A stretch of 64,000 nucleotides of DNA from Hormiphora californensis. Lineage: Eukaryota; Ctenophora; Tentaculata; Cydippida; Pleurobrachiidae. This document shows, piece by piece, positions 10,901 through 20,200 of this stretch; position 1 is the stretch's first letter, and every line of letters starts with the position of its first letter. The translations under genes and the position numbers were made by a program. Under the pieces are notes generated by a model. It did not search any database and was not told the origin of the DNA. It saw only the letters and a list, made by a program, of their open reading frames with translations. The stretch spans positions 1,819,020 to 1,883,019 of the forward strand of contig CM035357.1 of assembly GCA_020137815.1 (NCBI GenBank), read 5' to 3'.

Positions 10901-11965
10901 TTGTTAGGATTATAGGAGGGGAGACAGCTATTTGGACAGAGCAAACTGGTACTGGTGACATACTACAAAGGGTCTTTCCTAGGACATGGGCCTATGCTGA
11001 ACGGCTCTGGACTAATCCCGACTCAGGTACCAGGAACCGACCGAATCAGGAAATACTGATCCCTGATTGGCTGAAAACCAGTCACGTGACCTAAATAACG
11101 AGTTCTGATTGGTTGTTTACTTGTTTCGGTCGGTTCCTGCTGCTGACCTGGGGAATACCATAACCTAGATTTATAAGCCCTTTCGGGATGCCCAGTGCCC
11201 AGCCTTTATATTATAAGCTTTATAAGTTCATGTGTTGCCACGTTTGATATATGAGTCTCATGATCAATATTCAATAACTAACCTAGCTATATATCTCCAG
11301 ATACAATTTAGTTGGAATCCCTATATTATTGCAGTGCCCCACAGTCACTAGATAAAGGAATTTTGGAATCCTTTAGTTCGTTTCACAATTTCCATGATTT
11401 AGAGGACCCCCTCCCCCCTTGGTAATGAAACTACCCCTCCGCAAAAGCTCACTATATATAGTGAGCTTTTGCAATATAATAACAGGGATGACCCCCTCCC
11501 CCGATTTAGATGTAGCGGCGGGTGAGCTGGGTAGCTGGGAGGAGGCAGAGGTGAGGTTGGCACATTTCGCTAGTCTGATGAGTAAACGGAATATAACAAG
11601 CAACACCTTCAAACCACAATTCTGCCTTCAAAACACAGGTATAATTGGGAGAAACCCGTGTATAGTATTGACGGTCCTTGTCTCGAACAGTGCTCTACTC
11701 ACGGTTGTGAGGAGCTATTACAATTTAAACAAGTTAGTTCAGTTTCTGAACTAACTTGTTTAAATTGAAACCCGTGTATAGCTATTATTGTTGTGTTCTA
11801 ACCCTTCTCGGGTAGATCGAGGTTTGACTGTAGTTACCAGTCCTAATTTAGCCCTCCAACTTTCTGCTTCCAGGTGCCTGTGTTCTTCCACGTGCCAGCT
11901 CCTCCCAACGTGTGGCCACGTCCCTGGCGACAATTCTCTCTCTGTTGGTTTTCTACGCGTTTTGA
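4916..11965 (+). CDS. Beta-N-acetylhexosaminidase, GH20, secreted or GPI-anchored
   Basis: Removes terminal GlcNAc/GalNAc from glycans or chito-oligosaccharides. Exons: 4916-5012, 5142-5350, 5694-5858, 6248-6323, 6554-6650, 6744-6876, 7225-7360, 7488-7504 (inferred), 7564-7647, 9458-9603, 9985-10136, 10383-10495, 10616-10776, 10908-11026, 11510-11638, 11874-11965. Together they give 641 residues in one frame. Features in order: signal peptide MWWLVLLLPLVQG; a short Cys-containing region (TFECKNSICTRT); the WPRPS strand of the GH20b domain; the TIM barrel with RGLSVDTSRNF, KMNTFHWHLSDSHSFPF, LPEFDAPAHVGYGW and HMGGDEVKLSCW, the last holding the catalytic Asp-Glu pair; and a hydrophobic C-terminus (ATSLATILSLLVFYAF) like a GPI signal. 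The HSDSHSFP-type barrel and PPCGQLN loop fit the invertebrate branch of GH20 better than lysosomal HEXA/HEXB. Several introns carry MITEs right beside splice sites. Confidence 0.9.
5354..5510. mobile_element. Pogo-like MITE abutting a hexosaminidase splice donor
   Basis: Begins CAGTCGGACCCCGATTTAG directly after the G-TA of the exon-2 donor (exon ends 5350) and ends CCGACTG before TA. Inside, GCCACTAAATCGGGG is repeated six times. Intron positions +4 onward are transposon sequence. Confidence 0.75.
5517..5584. mobile_element. Pogo-like MITE, 68-bp copy
   Basis: Begins CAGTCGGACCCCAATTTACC and ends GGGGTCCGGCTG, with TA on both sides. It sits 6 bp after the previous copy in the same intron. 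A (TA)n run follows at 5659-5682. Confidence 0.7.
5857..6038. mobile_element. TTGGTAACGAA-family MITE, split by a hAT-like MITE
   Basis: The left end TTGGTAACGAA at 5857 and the right half (ACCCCTCGTC to GGGGTAATTTCGTTACCAA, ending about 6038) make one palindromic element. A second MITE (5867-5975) interrupts it, flanked by gtaacgaa and gtaacaaa. The left terminal repeat supplies the exon-3 splice donor TTG/GTAACG of the hexosaminidase. Confidence 0.6.
5867..5975. mobile_element. hAT-like MITE (CAGGAACCGACCGAA ends)
   Basis: About 109 bp, with inverted ends CAGGAACCGACCGAA and TTCGGTCGGTTCCTG and a conserved core (ccctgattggctgataacc, gtcacgtgacctaaataacg). The flanking 8-bp near-repeat (gtaacgaa/gtaacaaa) matches the 8-bp target duplication of hAT transposons. 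No coding capacity. Confidence 0.7.
6448..6540. mobile_element. hAT-like MITE, right-truncated
   Basis: CAGGAACCGATCGAATCAGG through the core to gtttacttg. The right terminal repeat is missing, and the exon-5 acceptor (6551-6553) follows within 13 bp. Confidence 0.65.
6907..7006. mobile_element. hAT-like MITE, reverse orientation
   Basis: CAGGAACCGACACAAGTAAAC to gattcggtcgga. Same family with the core inverted and the right end shortened. It lies in the intron after exon 6, which is 348 bp long. Confidence 0.65.
7391..7468. mobile_element. TTGGTAACGAA-family MITE, complete copy
   Basis: TTGGTAACGAAATTACCCC and its reverse complement bracket about 40 bp of spacer. This is the best complete copy of the family. 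Degraded relatives lie at 298-325, 7920-8005 and 11419-11480. Confidence 0.65.
7784..8040. mobile_element. Pogo-like MITE with an inserted TTGGTA-type element
   Basis: Starts CAGTCGGACCCCGATATACC. Its right end decays at about 8040 (cggtaaatcccgggtgat). It is interrupted at 7918-8005 by a diverged copy of the TTGGTAACG family. Flanking sequence (tgatcggattatat before, tgatcagattatat after) is repeated over about 45 bp. Confidence 0.6.
8115..8676. repeat. Minisatellite of a splice acceptor in the hexosaminidase gene
   Basis: Many imperfect copies of a 25-50 bp unit containing ctaacaccaacccacctcag, often followed by gacat and gagatcatctctcattcaa. That 20-mer is the intron end, with a ctaac branch-site-like motif and an AG, of the exon that starts GACATTTACTC. 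A second tract of the same unit lies at 9318-9457. Confidence 0.8.
8677..9130 (+). pseudogene. Decayed duplicate of hexosaminidase exons 10-11
   Basis: 8677-8832 nearly repeats the catalytic exon at 9458-9603: its first 34 codons, including HMGGDEVKLSCW, differ only by silent changes, then it diverges. It keeps an AG before it and gtaagt after it. 8957 to about 9120 is a degraded relative of the exon at 9985-10136 (shared actaaagagg, gacaatgaa and gaaacccaagttatcctgtg-like stretches) with indels. Both look like one segmental duplication whose first copy has decayed. The first duplicate exon is 156 nt with open frame, so its inclusion would keep phase. The parent exon has a different end phase, so a straight swap would not. 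Confidence 0.7.
9318..9457. repeat. Second splice-acceptor minisatellite tract
   Basis: Same unit as 8115-8676 (ctaacaccaacccacctca), ending exactly at the AG used before the catalytic exon at 9458. Confidence 0.8.
9612..9720. mobile_element. hAT-like MITE
   Basis: Complete copy from CAGGAACCGACCGAAACAAG to CGGTCGGTTCCTG, in reverse orientation, starting 9 bp after the exon end at 9603. Confidence 0.7.
9856..9966. mobile_element. hAT-like MITE with clean 8-bp target duplication
   Basis: CAGGAACCGACCGAATCAGG to GGTCGGTTCCTG, flanked on both sides by tatcaaac. This is the clearest evidence that the family makes 8-bp duplications. It lies 18 bp before the exon at 9985. Confidence 0.8.
10154..10232. 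mobile_element. hAT-like MITE fragment
   Basis: Internal part only (acaagtaaacaaccaatcag to gaccagtatttcc), reverse orientation, in the intron starting at 10137. Terminal repeats are absent. Confidence 0.6.
11031..11139. mobile_element. hAT-like MITE beside a splice donor
   Basis: Full copy from CAGGAACCGACCGAATCAGG to CGGTCGGTTCCTG. It begins 4 bp after the exon ending at 11026, so the donor reads gtac followed by the element. Confidence 0.7.
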
Positions 11966-12281
11966 TAGGCTATTATATATAAACATTGAACCTTTAGATG
12001 GTGCTGTTATCGTGCTGTTATCGTGCCATTATTTTACTGTAATTTGTAGGTTTGACACCTGATTAATGATACTACGCTACATTAGAATTATATAAATGGA
12101 CCATTATTTAACTTTCAAACAAAGAAAAAGTAGCAAACATCAACACACAAAAAAACACGTAGGGAAACCTGCAAAGGCTAGTTATAAAAAAAGAAGGGGG
12201 TTCGGATACTAAACGGTGCGATTACACTCATAAGAGATAGGAGGATCACCAGACCAGCTAGCGCCTCACTCAATCACAGCT

Positions 12282-12445
12282 ACCATGGTGACAAGTACAT
12301 GGTTACCATGGTTACAACTACATGGTTACCATGGTTACCATGGTTACACCCACTGGTTACCATGGTTACAATTACATGGTTACCATGGTTACAACTACAT
12401 GGTTACCATGGTTACAACTACATGGTTACCATGGTTACACCCACT
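12282..12445. repeat. GGTTACCAT repeat beside the HSD17B12 stop codon
   Basis: Tandem atggttaccatggttacaac-like units occupy the sequence immediately 3' of the reductase stop codon (12448-12450). Related (CCATGGTTAC)n units recur in the kringle gene at 40815-40890 and 43330-43350. Confidence 0.7.
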
Positions 12446-12447
12446 GG

Positions 12448-15183
12448 TTACTCTTTCTTCTCTGCCTGTTTCTTGTACCACCTGGCACGTCCCTTCTTCA
12501 TTACTTTCAACTGGTTGGAGTCAAAATACATCTTGGGTGCGAGACTGTACAGAGCGGTCTGAAACACAGATAATTAATTAGTACAGAGCCGTCTGAAATA
12601 ATTAGTAGGGAGTAATTTGGACCATGGAAGATTGAAGAAAAAACAGGTCTATATCTTGTTGAACAGTTCATCAAGAATGTATTATTACTGTTTAGTGTAC
12701 TACAATACTAATATTTCCAATACTGCTAAATATTTCATTAAAAATTCTGTTTCTAACCTGTGCAGCGTGAGCCCAGTATCCACAGGTGAAGTCGAACTTG
12801 CCAAAGGATGCGACAGCACTTCGGGCATAGGTAGCGGGGTCGGGGCACATTGTGGATTTCCTCATTCCCGTCATGGCTGTAGCCACGAACATGGGGCAAA
12901 TAACCTGAGGATCAGGGGTAAGGTTAGAGATAAGAGGGGTCAGGTTAGAGATAAGAGGGGTCAGGTTAGAGAGATAAGAGGGGTCAGGTTAGAGATAAGA
13001 GGGGTAAGGTTAGAGATAAGAGGGATAAGGTTAGAGATAAGAGGAGGCAGGTTAGAGATAAGAGGGGTCAGGTTAGAGATAAGAGGGGTCAGGTTAGTGA
13101 TAAGAGGGGTCAGGTCAGAGATAAGAGGGGGTCAGGTTAGAGATAAGAGGGGTCAGGTTAGAGATAAGAGGGGGTCAGGTTAGAGATAAGAGGGGTCAGG
13201 TTAGAGAGATAATAGGGGTCAGGTTAGAGAGATAAGAGTGGTCAGGTTAGAGATAAGAGGGGGTCAGGTTAGAGATAAGAGGGGTCAGGTTAGTGATAAG
13301 AGGGGTCAGGTCAGAGATAAGAGGGGTCAGGTTAGAGATAAGAGGGGTCAGGTTAGTGATAAGAGGGGTCAGGTCAGAGATAAGAGGGGGTCAGGTTAGA
13401 GATAAGAGGGGTCAGGTTAGTGATAAGAGGGGTCAGGTCAGAGATAAGAGGGGGTCAGGTTGTAGTTGGTAGGAGGATGGGAGAAGAAAAGTCCACGTGT
13501 AGTGTATCAGAGATTCTAACAGCACGTGTTCTGCTGCACACTTTACACGTGCACCCATACAATGACTGAGGACACGTGTCAATCCTAATACAAACGTCTA
13601 ACTCTATCTCCATACCTGAAAGTCGATTCGTTTCTCAGCATACTCTTGGCGCAGTGATTCGGTGAGTGTGTGCACGTATGCTTTGCTCGCACTGTACACA
13701 GACAGAAGAGGAGTATTGAACAGACCGGACTGGGAACCAACATTGACAACAAGACCTGGAAATTAGTTTATATTAGTTGGTTGGTGATCAATTGGGCGAT
13801 ATACCAACGTTGACAACAAGACCTGGGAGAGAATATTAGTTTGGAGAATTAGTTTAGAGAATATTAGTTGGTTGGTGATCAATTGGGCGATAGGAGAGGG
13901 TGGATTTATGTAGGGTTGTTTCTAGGAAAGCAGGAACCGACCGAATCAGGATATACTGGTCCCTGATTGGCTGATAACCAGTCACGTGACCTAAATAACG
14001 AGCTCTGATTGGTTGTTTACTTGGTCCGGTCGGTTCCTGTAGGAAAGCCTTACCTCGCTTCTTTTGAACCATGCCGGGTAGGAAAGCTTTGGTCAGCATG
14101 GTACAGGGAATTGTATTCATCTTGATGATATTCCACAGTCTCTGTAAGAAATATTTGATTTAGTAACTTAGTTATTTTAGGAGGTGTTTTTTTCTTTCTT
14201 GGGCCCGACCACGTTCCAATGGGGTCCCTGAATAGTCCCTAAAAATGTTTCACATTGCCTTGTTCGACTCTGTCTCACTACGCCCAGCGCCCAATGGAAC
14301 AAATTTAATGGAGTTTTAAGAACATAACAATCACTACTTACATCGGAGTCAGAAGCGTCCAGATAGTCAGGGTGATCGTAGGAGAGACCAACATTGTTTA
14401 CTGGACAAGTAGAGGTTGTTAATACAATCATAAATTGAAACTTATTGCCCTGTTATTCTCAGAATTCGTTTAATTAAATCCTCGTCATTTGAGGCTAGAA
14501 TGACGAGGATCCAAGGATCACTTTGTAATCTACAGATGTTATGTTCAAACCCTTCTTTACAGTTGTAACACAGTATAGCTAGGCAAATCTACAGATCTCA
14601 ACTTACCCACAATCCCAACGTCAAGATGTCCATACTTCCTCGCCAGATCATCATAAGTACCCTGGTCAGTTTTGCTCATATCGATGGCCTCAGTCTCAAC
14701 CTTCACATCACTCATCTCGGCAGCGACAGCAGCCAGTTTGTCAGCACTCCGGGAGATAAGAATCAGGTTGATCTTCTGTCTTGCTAGCTCCTTGGCAATG
14801 GCTTTACCAATACCGTCGGTACTTCCTGAGAGAGGGATACAGTGATTGTCAGAGCTTAATCAGATGGAAAACTTTAAATAATTCTGCACTGTTGGGATAA
14901 TGAATCTGTAACTGTAGATTATGCATCTAATATACCACTTAACAGTTTCACAGAAAAAAGGTGCCAACAAACTATCTGTTGATAATGAATTTCCCTGACG
15001 GCTGTTGATACCTGTGACGATGGCCCAAGTTCCGTACTTTCGAACATCCGCACTGCCAGTGTACAGTTGGAAGACATGAAGGAACTTGGTGAGGAAGGAG
15101 AGGAATGTGTAGAGCATGGTCATTACACCTACCATGAGCAGGCCGTTGATGACCAGGGGCGACATTGGGGTGGTTTCTGACAT
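12448..15183 (-). CDS. HSD17B12: Very-long-chain 3-oxoacyl-CoA reductase / 17-beta-HSD type 12
   Basis: An ER short-chain dehydrogenase/reductase, the NADPH-dependent ketoreductase of fatty-acid elongation. Exons: 15012-15183, 14607-14825, 14342-14400, 14054-14141, 13616-13755, 12758-12904 and 12448-12558, in phase throughout (about 310 residues, normal for the family). An N-terminal membrane segment (VINGLLMVGVMTMLYTFLSF) precedes the Rossmann motif TGSTDGIGKAIAKELA. NNVGLSYDHP, the active-site Ser region (VNVGSQSG) and YSASK (Tyr-x-x-x-Lys) follow. The C-terminus is lysine-rich (RWYKKQAEKKE), consistent with ER retention. It converges on the hexosaminidase gene. Intron 4 holds a hAT-like MITE, and intron 5 holds a 21-bp minisatellite next to the exon-6 acceptor. 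Confidence 0.9.
12920..13460. repeat. 21-bp minisatellite in HSD17B12 intron 5
   Basis: About 25 copies of gataagaggggtcaggttaga with few variants. It begins about 15 bp from the exon-6 acceptor (exon edge 12904). The acceptor-proximal sequence (ctgaggatcaggggtaaggt) resembles the unit. Confidence 0.8.
13741..13900. repeat. Tandem duplication covering the exon-5 acceptor
   Basis: The segment attgacaacaagacctgg plus about 60 bp of intron (ttagttggttggtgatcaat) occurs twice. Only the first copy is attached to coding sequence at 13755. Confidence 0.65.
13931..14039. mobile_element. hAT-like MITE with 8-bp target duplication
   Basis: CAGGAACCGACCGAATCAGG to CGGTCGGTTCCTG, flanked by taggaaag on both sides. 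It ends 14 bp from the exon edge at 14054. Confidence 0.8.
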
Positions 15184-15270
15184 GGCTGTAGTTGATAAAG
15201 TTGATTAGTAGGAAAGTATCTGATGCGAGAGAGTGCTAATTCTGCAGATAAACTAATTTCATTTTCAGAA

Positions 15271-16140
15271 CTGCCGACTGCGCCAGCAAGAGAAGAACTT
15301 TGCGGGGGAAAAATGTTTTAAAAATAAAAAAGTTTCAGGTCCTGAATTACAGGTTAAACTCCACGAAGCCACTGAGAGATCTACCTTTCAATGCTGAATG
15401 CTATTTCTACTTCAACCCGAACGGAGACATCATCGAAGCAGAATTCGGAGTAAAAGACCTTGGGATATACCTGACAGAGGATGGAAAGTTCGATTTCCAC
15501 ATCGCAACCATCGCAACAGAGGCCAAGAGGATCGCTGGATGGGCCCTCGGAGTGTTCAGAAACCGGTCGAAACGAACGATGATAACACTTTTCAAGGCAT
15601 TGGTCAGGCCAAAGCTAGAATACTGTTCGGCTCTCTGGTCTCCCACGACGATTAGTAACATCGCTAAGCTCGAGGGAGTCCAGAGATTCTTTACGCGGCG
15701 GATCGAGGAGTGCATCGGGATGGACTACTGGGAGAGGCTCAAGTTCCTGGGGATCCAGTCACTTCAACGGCGACGGGAGCGATTCATGATAATCCATCTC
15801 TGGAAAGTATATCATGGACTCGTCCCGAACCATACCACCAGGCCCGTGGACGAGTCATTCAAGGTTCATCCACGGCGAGGTCTCCTAGCTGAATACCCGG
15901 ACCTTTACACTTCGGCCCAAGATTCAATTGAGACCATCAGGGAAGGATCATTCTCAGTGAGGTCAGTCAAGCTCTTCAATAGGATGCCGAAAGAAGTTCG
16001 AAGATGCGAAACACTAGAGGATCTCAAAGTTTCTCTCGGCAAGTTCCTGGATGGTATACCTGATCACCCTCCAGTTCGGGGCTACAGGAGTCCCAACGAC
16101 AACTCATTGGTTACACTGCTCCCCCCTGGGTAGTGTATGT
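15271..16140 (+). mobile_element. LINE fragment, reverse-transcriptase C-terminal part
   Basis: An open frame of 277 codons (15300-16133) matches the region after the polymerase core of CR1/RTE-like LINEs: VKDLGIYLTEDGKFDFHI, LVRPKLEYCSALWSP, LEGVQRFFTRRI, YWERLKFLGIQSLQRRRER and FLDGIPDHPP. The catalytic FADD block and the endonuclease are missing, so it is 5'-truncated. The frame is intact, suggesting a fairly recent insertion. It sits in the spacer between HSD17B12 and NUDT2. Confidence 0.8.
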
Positions 16141-16540
16141 TGGTCACTGCATCATTCACATCATTGTACGTAGAAGCATCATGCTGAGAACGTGGTATAT
16201 TTGTCTTTATAATGCATTGTATGCCGAATCTAATTTTGTAAACTTGTAAACTTGTAAAATGTTTACAAAAACCGACGATCGCGATTTTCAAATTCATATT
16301 TTGCGATTTCTTAGCAGCGCATTTTGTAAAACTCTACTGAAGCGTGGCGTTTATGTGTAACGCGCCAAATAATTTCTTGAAGCGCTGCATTTCACCACAG
16401 ACCAAGTCTCAAAAAAACTTTTGTTGCCGACTTTTTCAAAGTTTTCCCCACTTCCTCAAGTCTAAAGACGGAAAACCGACCGTTTCATGCACTGTTAAGA
16501 TCTTTTCTAGCAGTATTTCCTGTATTGGACGTGTGGAAAC

Positions 16541-16990
16541 ATGAAATTGGAGCGAAACTCAGCTGGGATAGTGATTTATCGTCTAATTGAGGGTGTGCCA
16601 GAAGTCCTGCTGCTGACAACGGCTTGCGGACGGTACAGCCCACCAAAGGGAGGTCGGGAGGGGTGTGAAACTGAACTGGAAAATGCAATAAGAGAGACGT
16701 ATGAAGAAAGTGGACTCACCGTGGAGGACTTTGATTTCATACAATCATACCGACATGAAATTTTATACAAAACGTCCCGGTACAAAACGAAACAAGTGGT
16801 GTTGTTCCTCGCTAAAATAAAGCACCCTGATACGACGATAACAGTGTCCAGCGAACACTGCTATCACACATGGATGAAATTTGAAGATGCGGTTGTCTCA
16901 CGAAACCATGCTGCCTCCAACGAATCCTTTGCTAAAATGTACAGAAACGTGTTTGGGTTTATAAATCAAATCGAAAACTTAAATGTTTAG
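16541..16990 (+). CDS. NUDT2: Bis(5'-nucleosyl)-tetraphosphatase (Nudix hydrolase)
   Basis: Hydrolyses Ap4A-type dinucleotides. Intronless, 149 residues, close to the usual 147. The Nudix box is complete: GGREGCETELENAIRETYEE followed by SGL, giving G-x5-E-x7-R-E-x2-E-E-x-G. Flanking family features are the N-terminal SAGIVIYR strand, LLLTTACGRYSPPKG before the box and the C-terminal HTWMKFEDAV stretch. The start follows a stop-containing upstream region and gives a natural N-terminus. No close neighbour in a shared pathway is evident. Confidence 0.88.
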   Translation: MKLERNSAGIVIYRLIEGVPEVLLLTTACGRYSPPKGGREGCETELENAIRETYEESGLTVEDFDFIQSYRHEILYKTSRYKTKQVVLFLAKIKHPDTTITVSSEHCYHTWMKFEDAVVSRNHAASNESFAKMYRNVFGFINQIENLNV

Positions 16991-17211
16991 TGGTAGATTT
17001 TATTATTTTATGTTTTTACTTCTCCATTCTCCATATGGTTTGGTGATTTTTTATGTCTTAGATAATTTTGTTATATAATTTTTACGATAGCTGTTTATGA
17101 TATACATCCGAGAGTATATTCAGTATTGATTTTAAATTTATTAAAATCTTCCTTTCTATTTCTTCTTCCCCTATAACCATCTTCCTACTTCTGTATTGTA
17201 TAGCGCGTACA

Positions 17212-20200
17212 ATGGCTGCTCAGGTTACCACAGTGGTCAGCGACCTGATCCTCTCTTTAACCTGTCTCCTGTGTTGCTACGAAATATTTTTAGTAAGTTG
17301 GGAGGCATATATTCGTGATAGTGCACTACCTTTTGGTGGAGCTGTTTACTAAACTAAGAGCTGTTGACTAAGAAGTTACTATTGACTAAGAAATAATCAA
17401 CTCTGTCCCAACTCGCAGGAAAAAGAGGATGTCTTCGTAATTTACGGGTTCATTCTTGTTGGACTTGCATCTGCGGCTGGGGTGTTCAGATTCGGAGGCT
17501 GTGATTCGGTAAAAGACCTTCACAGTTCACTATCCACTCATGCAGGTACACAGATGTATATTATTGCCAGTTACAGGATTAACCATGATCTTGCTTAAAA
17601 GAGACGAGGTTCAACTTAAAAAGAAGAGTATGGACATGATCTAGTTTCTTATAACTAACTCCCCTCCTTCCCTTCTAACAGCTGCCGTTGGTCTCCCCTG
17701 GTTGATGCTCCTCAGTGCGTCCATTCAACTCAACCAAGGCCTCAAGCTCTCCCTGGTATCTCCGGGCTGGGATATCTTTGTTATACTGGGCATGCACGTC
17801 TGTACTATACAGGTAACTTGTTTTGTGAGACAAGGCCAGGCAAGACATACACATTCAGTAGTAGCAGTATTATAGTCAGTCAGAATATTCTAGCATGGGG
17901 ACAGTGAATGGGTTGTTCTCTAGATTTGCGATCAGTACGATCACCCCAGTTTCTATTACAGAAATGAATACAGGTAGAGCAATGGCCATTATTGCATGTA
18001 CATTTAGAACATCATTTCACTATTTTCCGTCTGCTTTAAACTTTCTGACGTTCTGGTACGTGTGTTGTATTGAATGACTTCTAAGGAAAACAAACTGCCG
18101 GTGTAATTAGAAATATATTGACACATTGCCCAGTTTGTATGTAACACACACACTCTATCTCTCTCTCTGGAGGAGGAGGGCTCTTTCTCAGATAACCAGC
18201 ATGGTTTTCGAGCCAAAAGATCATGTTTGACCCAGTTAGTTGACCATCTGGATGACCTGCTGAACGAACTTGAGAACGGTCACAATGTTGATGTACTCTA
18301 CCTAGATATGTCTAAGGCCTTTGACAAGGTTTGCCACAGGAGATTACTGAAAAAGCTAGCCAAAGCAGGGATTGGTGGGAAGCTCCTTGCCTGGCTCGAA
18401 TCCTTCCTGGTTGGTAGATCTCAAGCCGTTGTAGTTGATGGAGTCAAATCCAAAGTTGCAGCGGTGGAATCGGGAGTGCCCCAAGGAACTGTTTTAGCGC
18501 CTCTGTTGTTCCTACTATATGTCAACGACATGGCTGATGTGTTGGAGCACTGCACTATGAAACTATTCGCTGATGATGCCAAGGTGAAAAAAGCATCAAA
18601 TCAGAGAGGGACAGGTCACTACTGTTAGATGACATGGACCGTATCAACCAATGGGCTGCAGAGAACTCAATGGAGCTTAATGCGCAGAAATATCAACTCC
18701 TGCAGCACGGGCGGAACGAGCTTCTCAAGATGCCCTACTCCCTTCCAGATGGTACTACAGTGGAAAGGGAGAATGCCGTGAAGGACCTGGGGATAATTGT
18801 GGACTCTGAACTTACATGGAATCCCCAGATCACCAATGTGATAAAATCCGCCTCCCAAACTGCAGGAAGGATCCTTAGATCATTTGAGACTAGGGAAGCG
18901 GAGCCTATGCTGGTGCTCATGAAAACTTATATCAGACCTCACCTCGAGTACATCTCACCGATTTGGTCTCCACATCTGGTAGGGGAAATTCAACGAGTTG
19001 AGGCGGTTCAACGAGATTCACTGCACATATCTCTGGCTGCGAGGAGATTAGTTTACTTGGCAACGGTTACATCATCTCGGCCTGTACTCGTACCAGAATA
19101 AGTGAGAGAAACGTTTACAAAACTTCTCTAACTATGGAAATTGTATCGTGGACTACTACCAAATCACCTCAACTGACTTCAATCACTCTGCCAGACGAGG
19201 ACCCTATGTGGAGAGACCGCTGGGTAAATGCTAAACTGAAGAGCGTCAACTCCAAAAATTTTCAATTCCTGCTCATCAACTGCTGTTTCCCTGTTCAATG
19301 TGTTCCTAGTGTCAAGACACTGAACCGAGACGCAAAGCGGAGCTATAAATTCTTCAAAATCCCGGATGACCCTCATAAGGGTTTAACTAGGCCCTGACCT
19401 AACAGCTGTTGGTGTGCCTAGCCAGGAGCGTTGTTGAACTAGAGCCTCAAGCTGAGTGAACTGTCACGGTAGACAGGAATATCTTCTTTCTGGGTGTCTC
19501 GTTCTCTCTCATGCACTGTTTTGTGAGACAGCCAGCAGCTACACATCTATGCAGTATTTGTCGTCATCGAATATTCTAGATGACAGTGACATCTTTCTCT
19601 CTTTTGCTTCTTCTCCCTCTTTCTTTCGTCGATCGTGTAGCTCAATGCCTTATGCATGTCTTTGACTCATTTCCTTTTCCGTCTGCTTTCTTTCTGACTC
19701 TGGTCGTGTTCATGCTCTAAGGAACAACTGCCGGTAGTAAATTGAAATGTATGACACATGTGCTCAGTGTTTGTATGTAACGTTCCAGCGTTACCTGTTA
19801 CTGATGACCCGCACATTGTAGATGTAAGACACCGTATTGAATATATATCCTTAGTTCATCTCTTATGTTACTTAAAACTCGCTACGACCTCAGTGTACTG
19901 CGACTCTCTGACTCTATGCCCATTCAAACCATTCTCACTCAGATCGCTCTTCTCTTTGCTTCTATTCTCTTCGTCTCTCTGCTCTCACTGTATCTCACAT
20001 TCTCTCTCTCAAGCTCTACTTCCACCTCTCTCTCTCTCTCACACACATACTATCATAGAGAGAGAACTGCTTGTTTCAACTCACACACATGATAGATGAT
20101 AGTGTTAAATACTGATACTGACCTGTAGCTGTGTGAATCACAAAGGCGGTGTTCAACACACTTGCAGTACGGTGTAAAAGCTGGATGAACATTGAACAAC

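Noticed and set aside
12617-13183. 188-codon open frame ending in Arg-Gly-Ile repeats
   Set aside because: It is antisense to HSD17B12 exon 6 and continues into the intron-5 minisatellite.
15300-16133. Independent cellular gene for the 277-codon frame
   Set aside because: The motifs are those of the LINE reverse-transcriptase C-terminus, shared with the intronic copy at 18160-19397.
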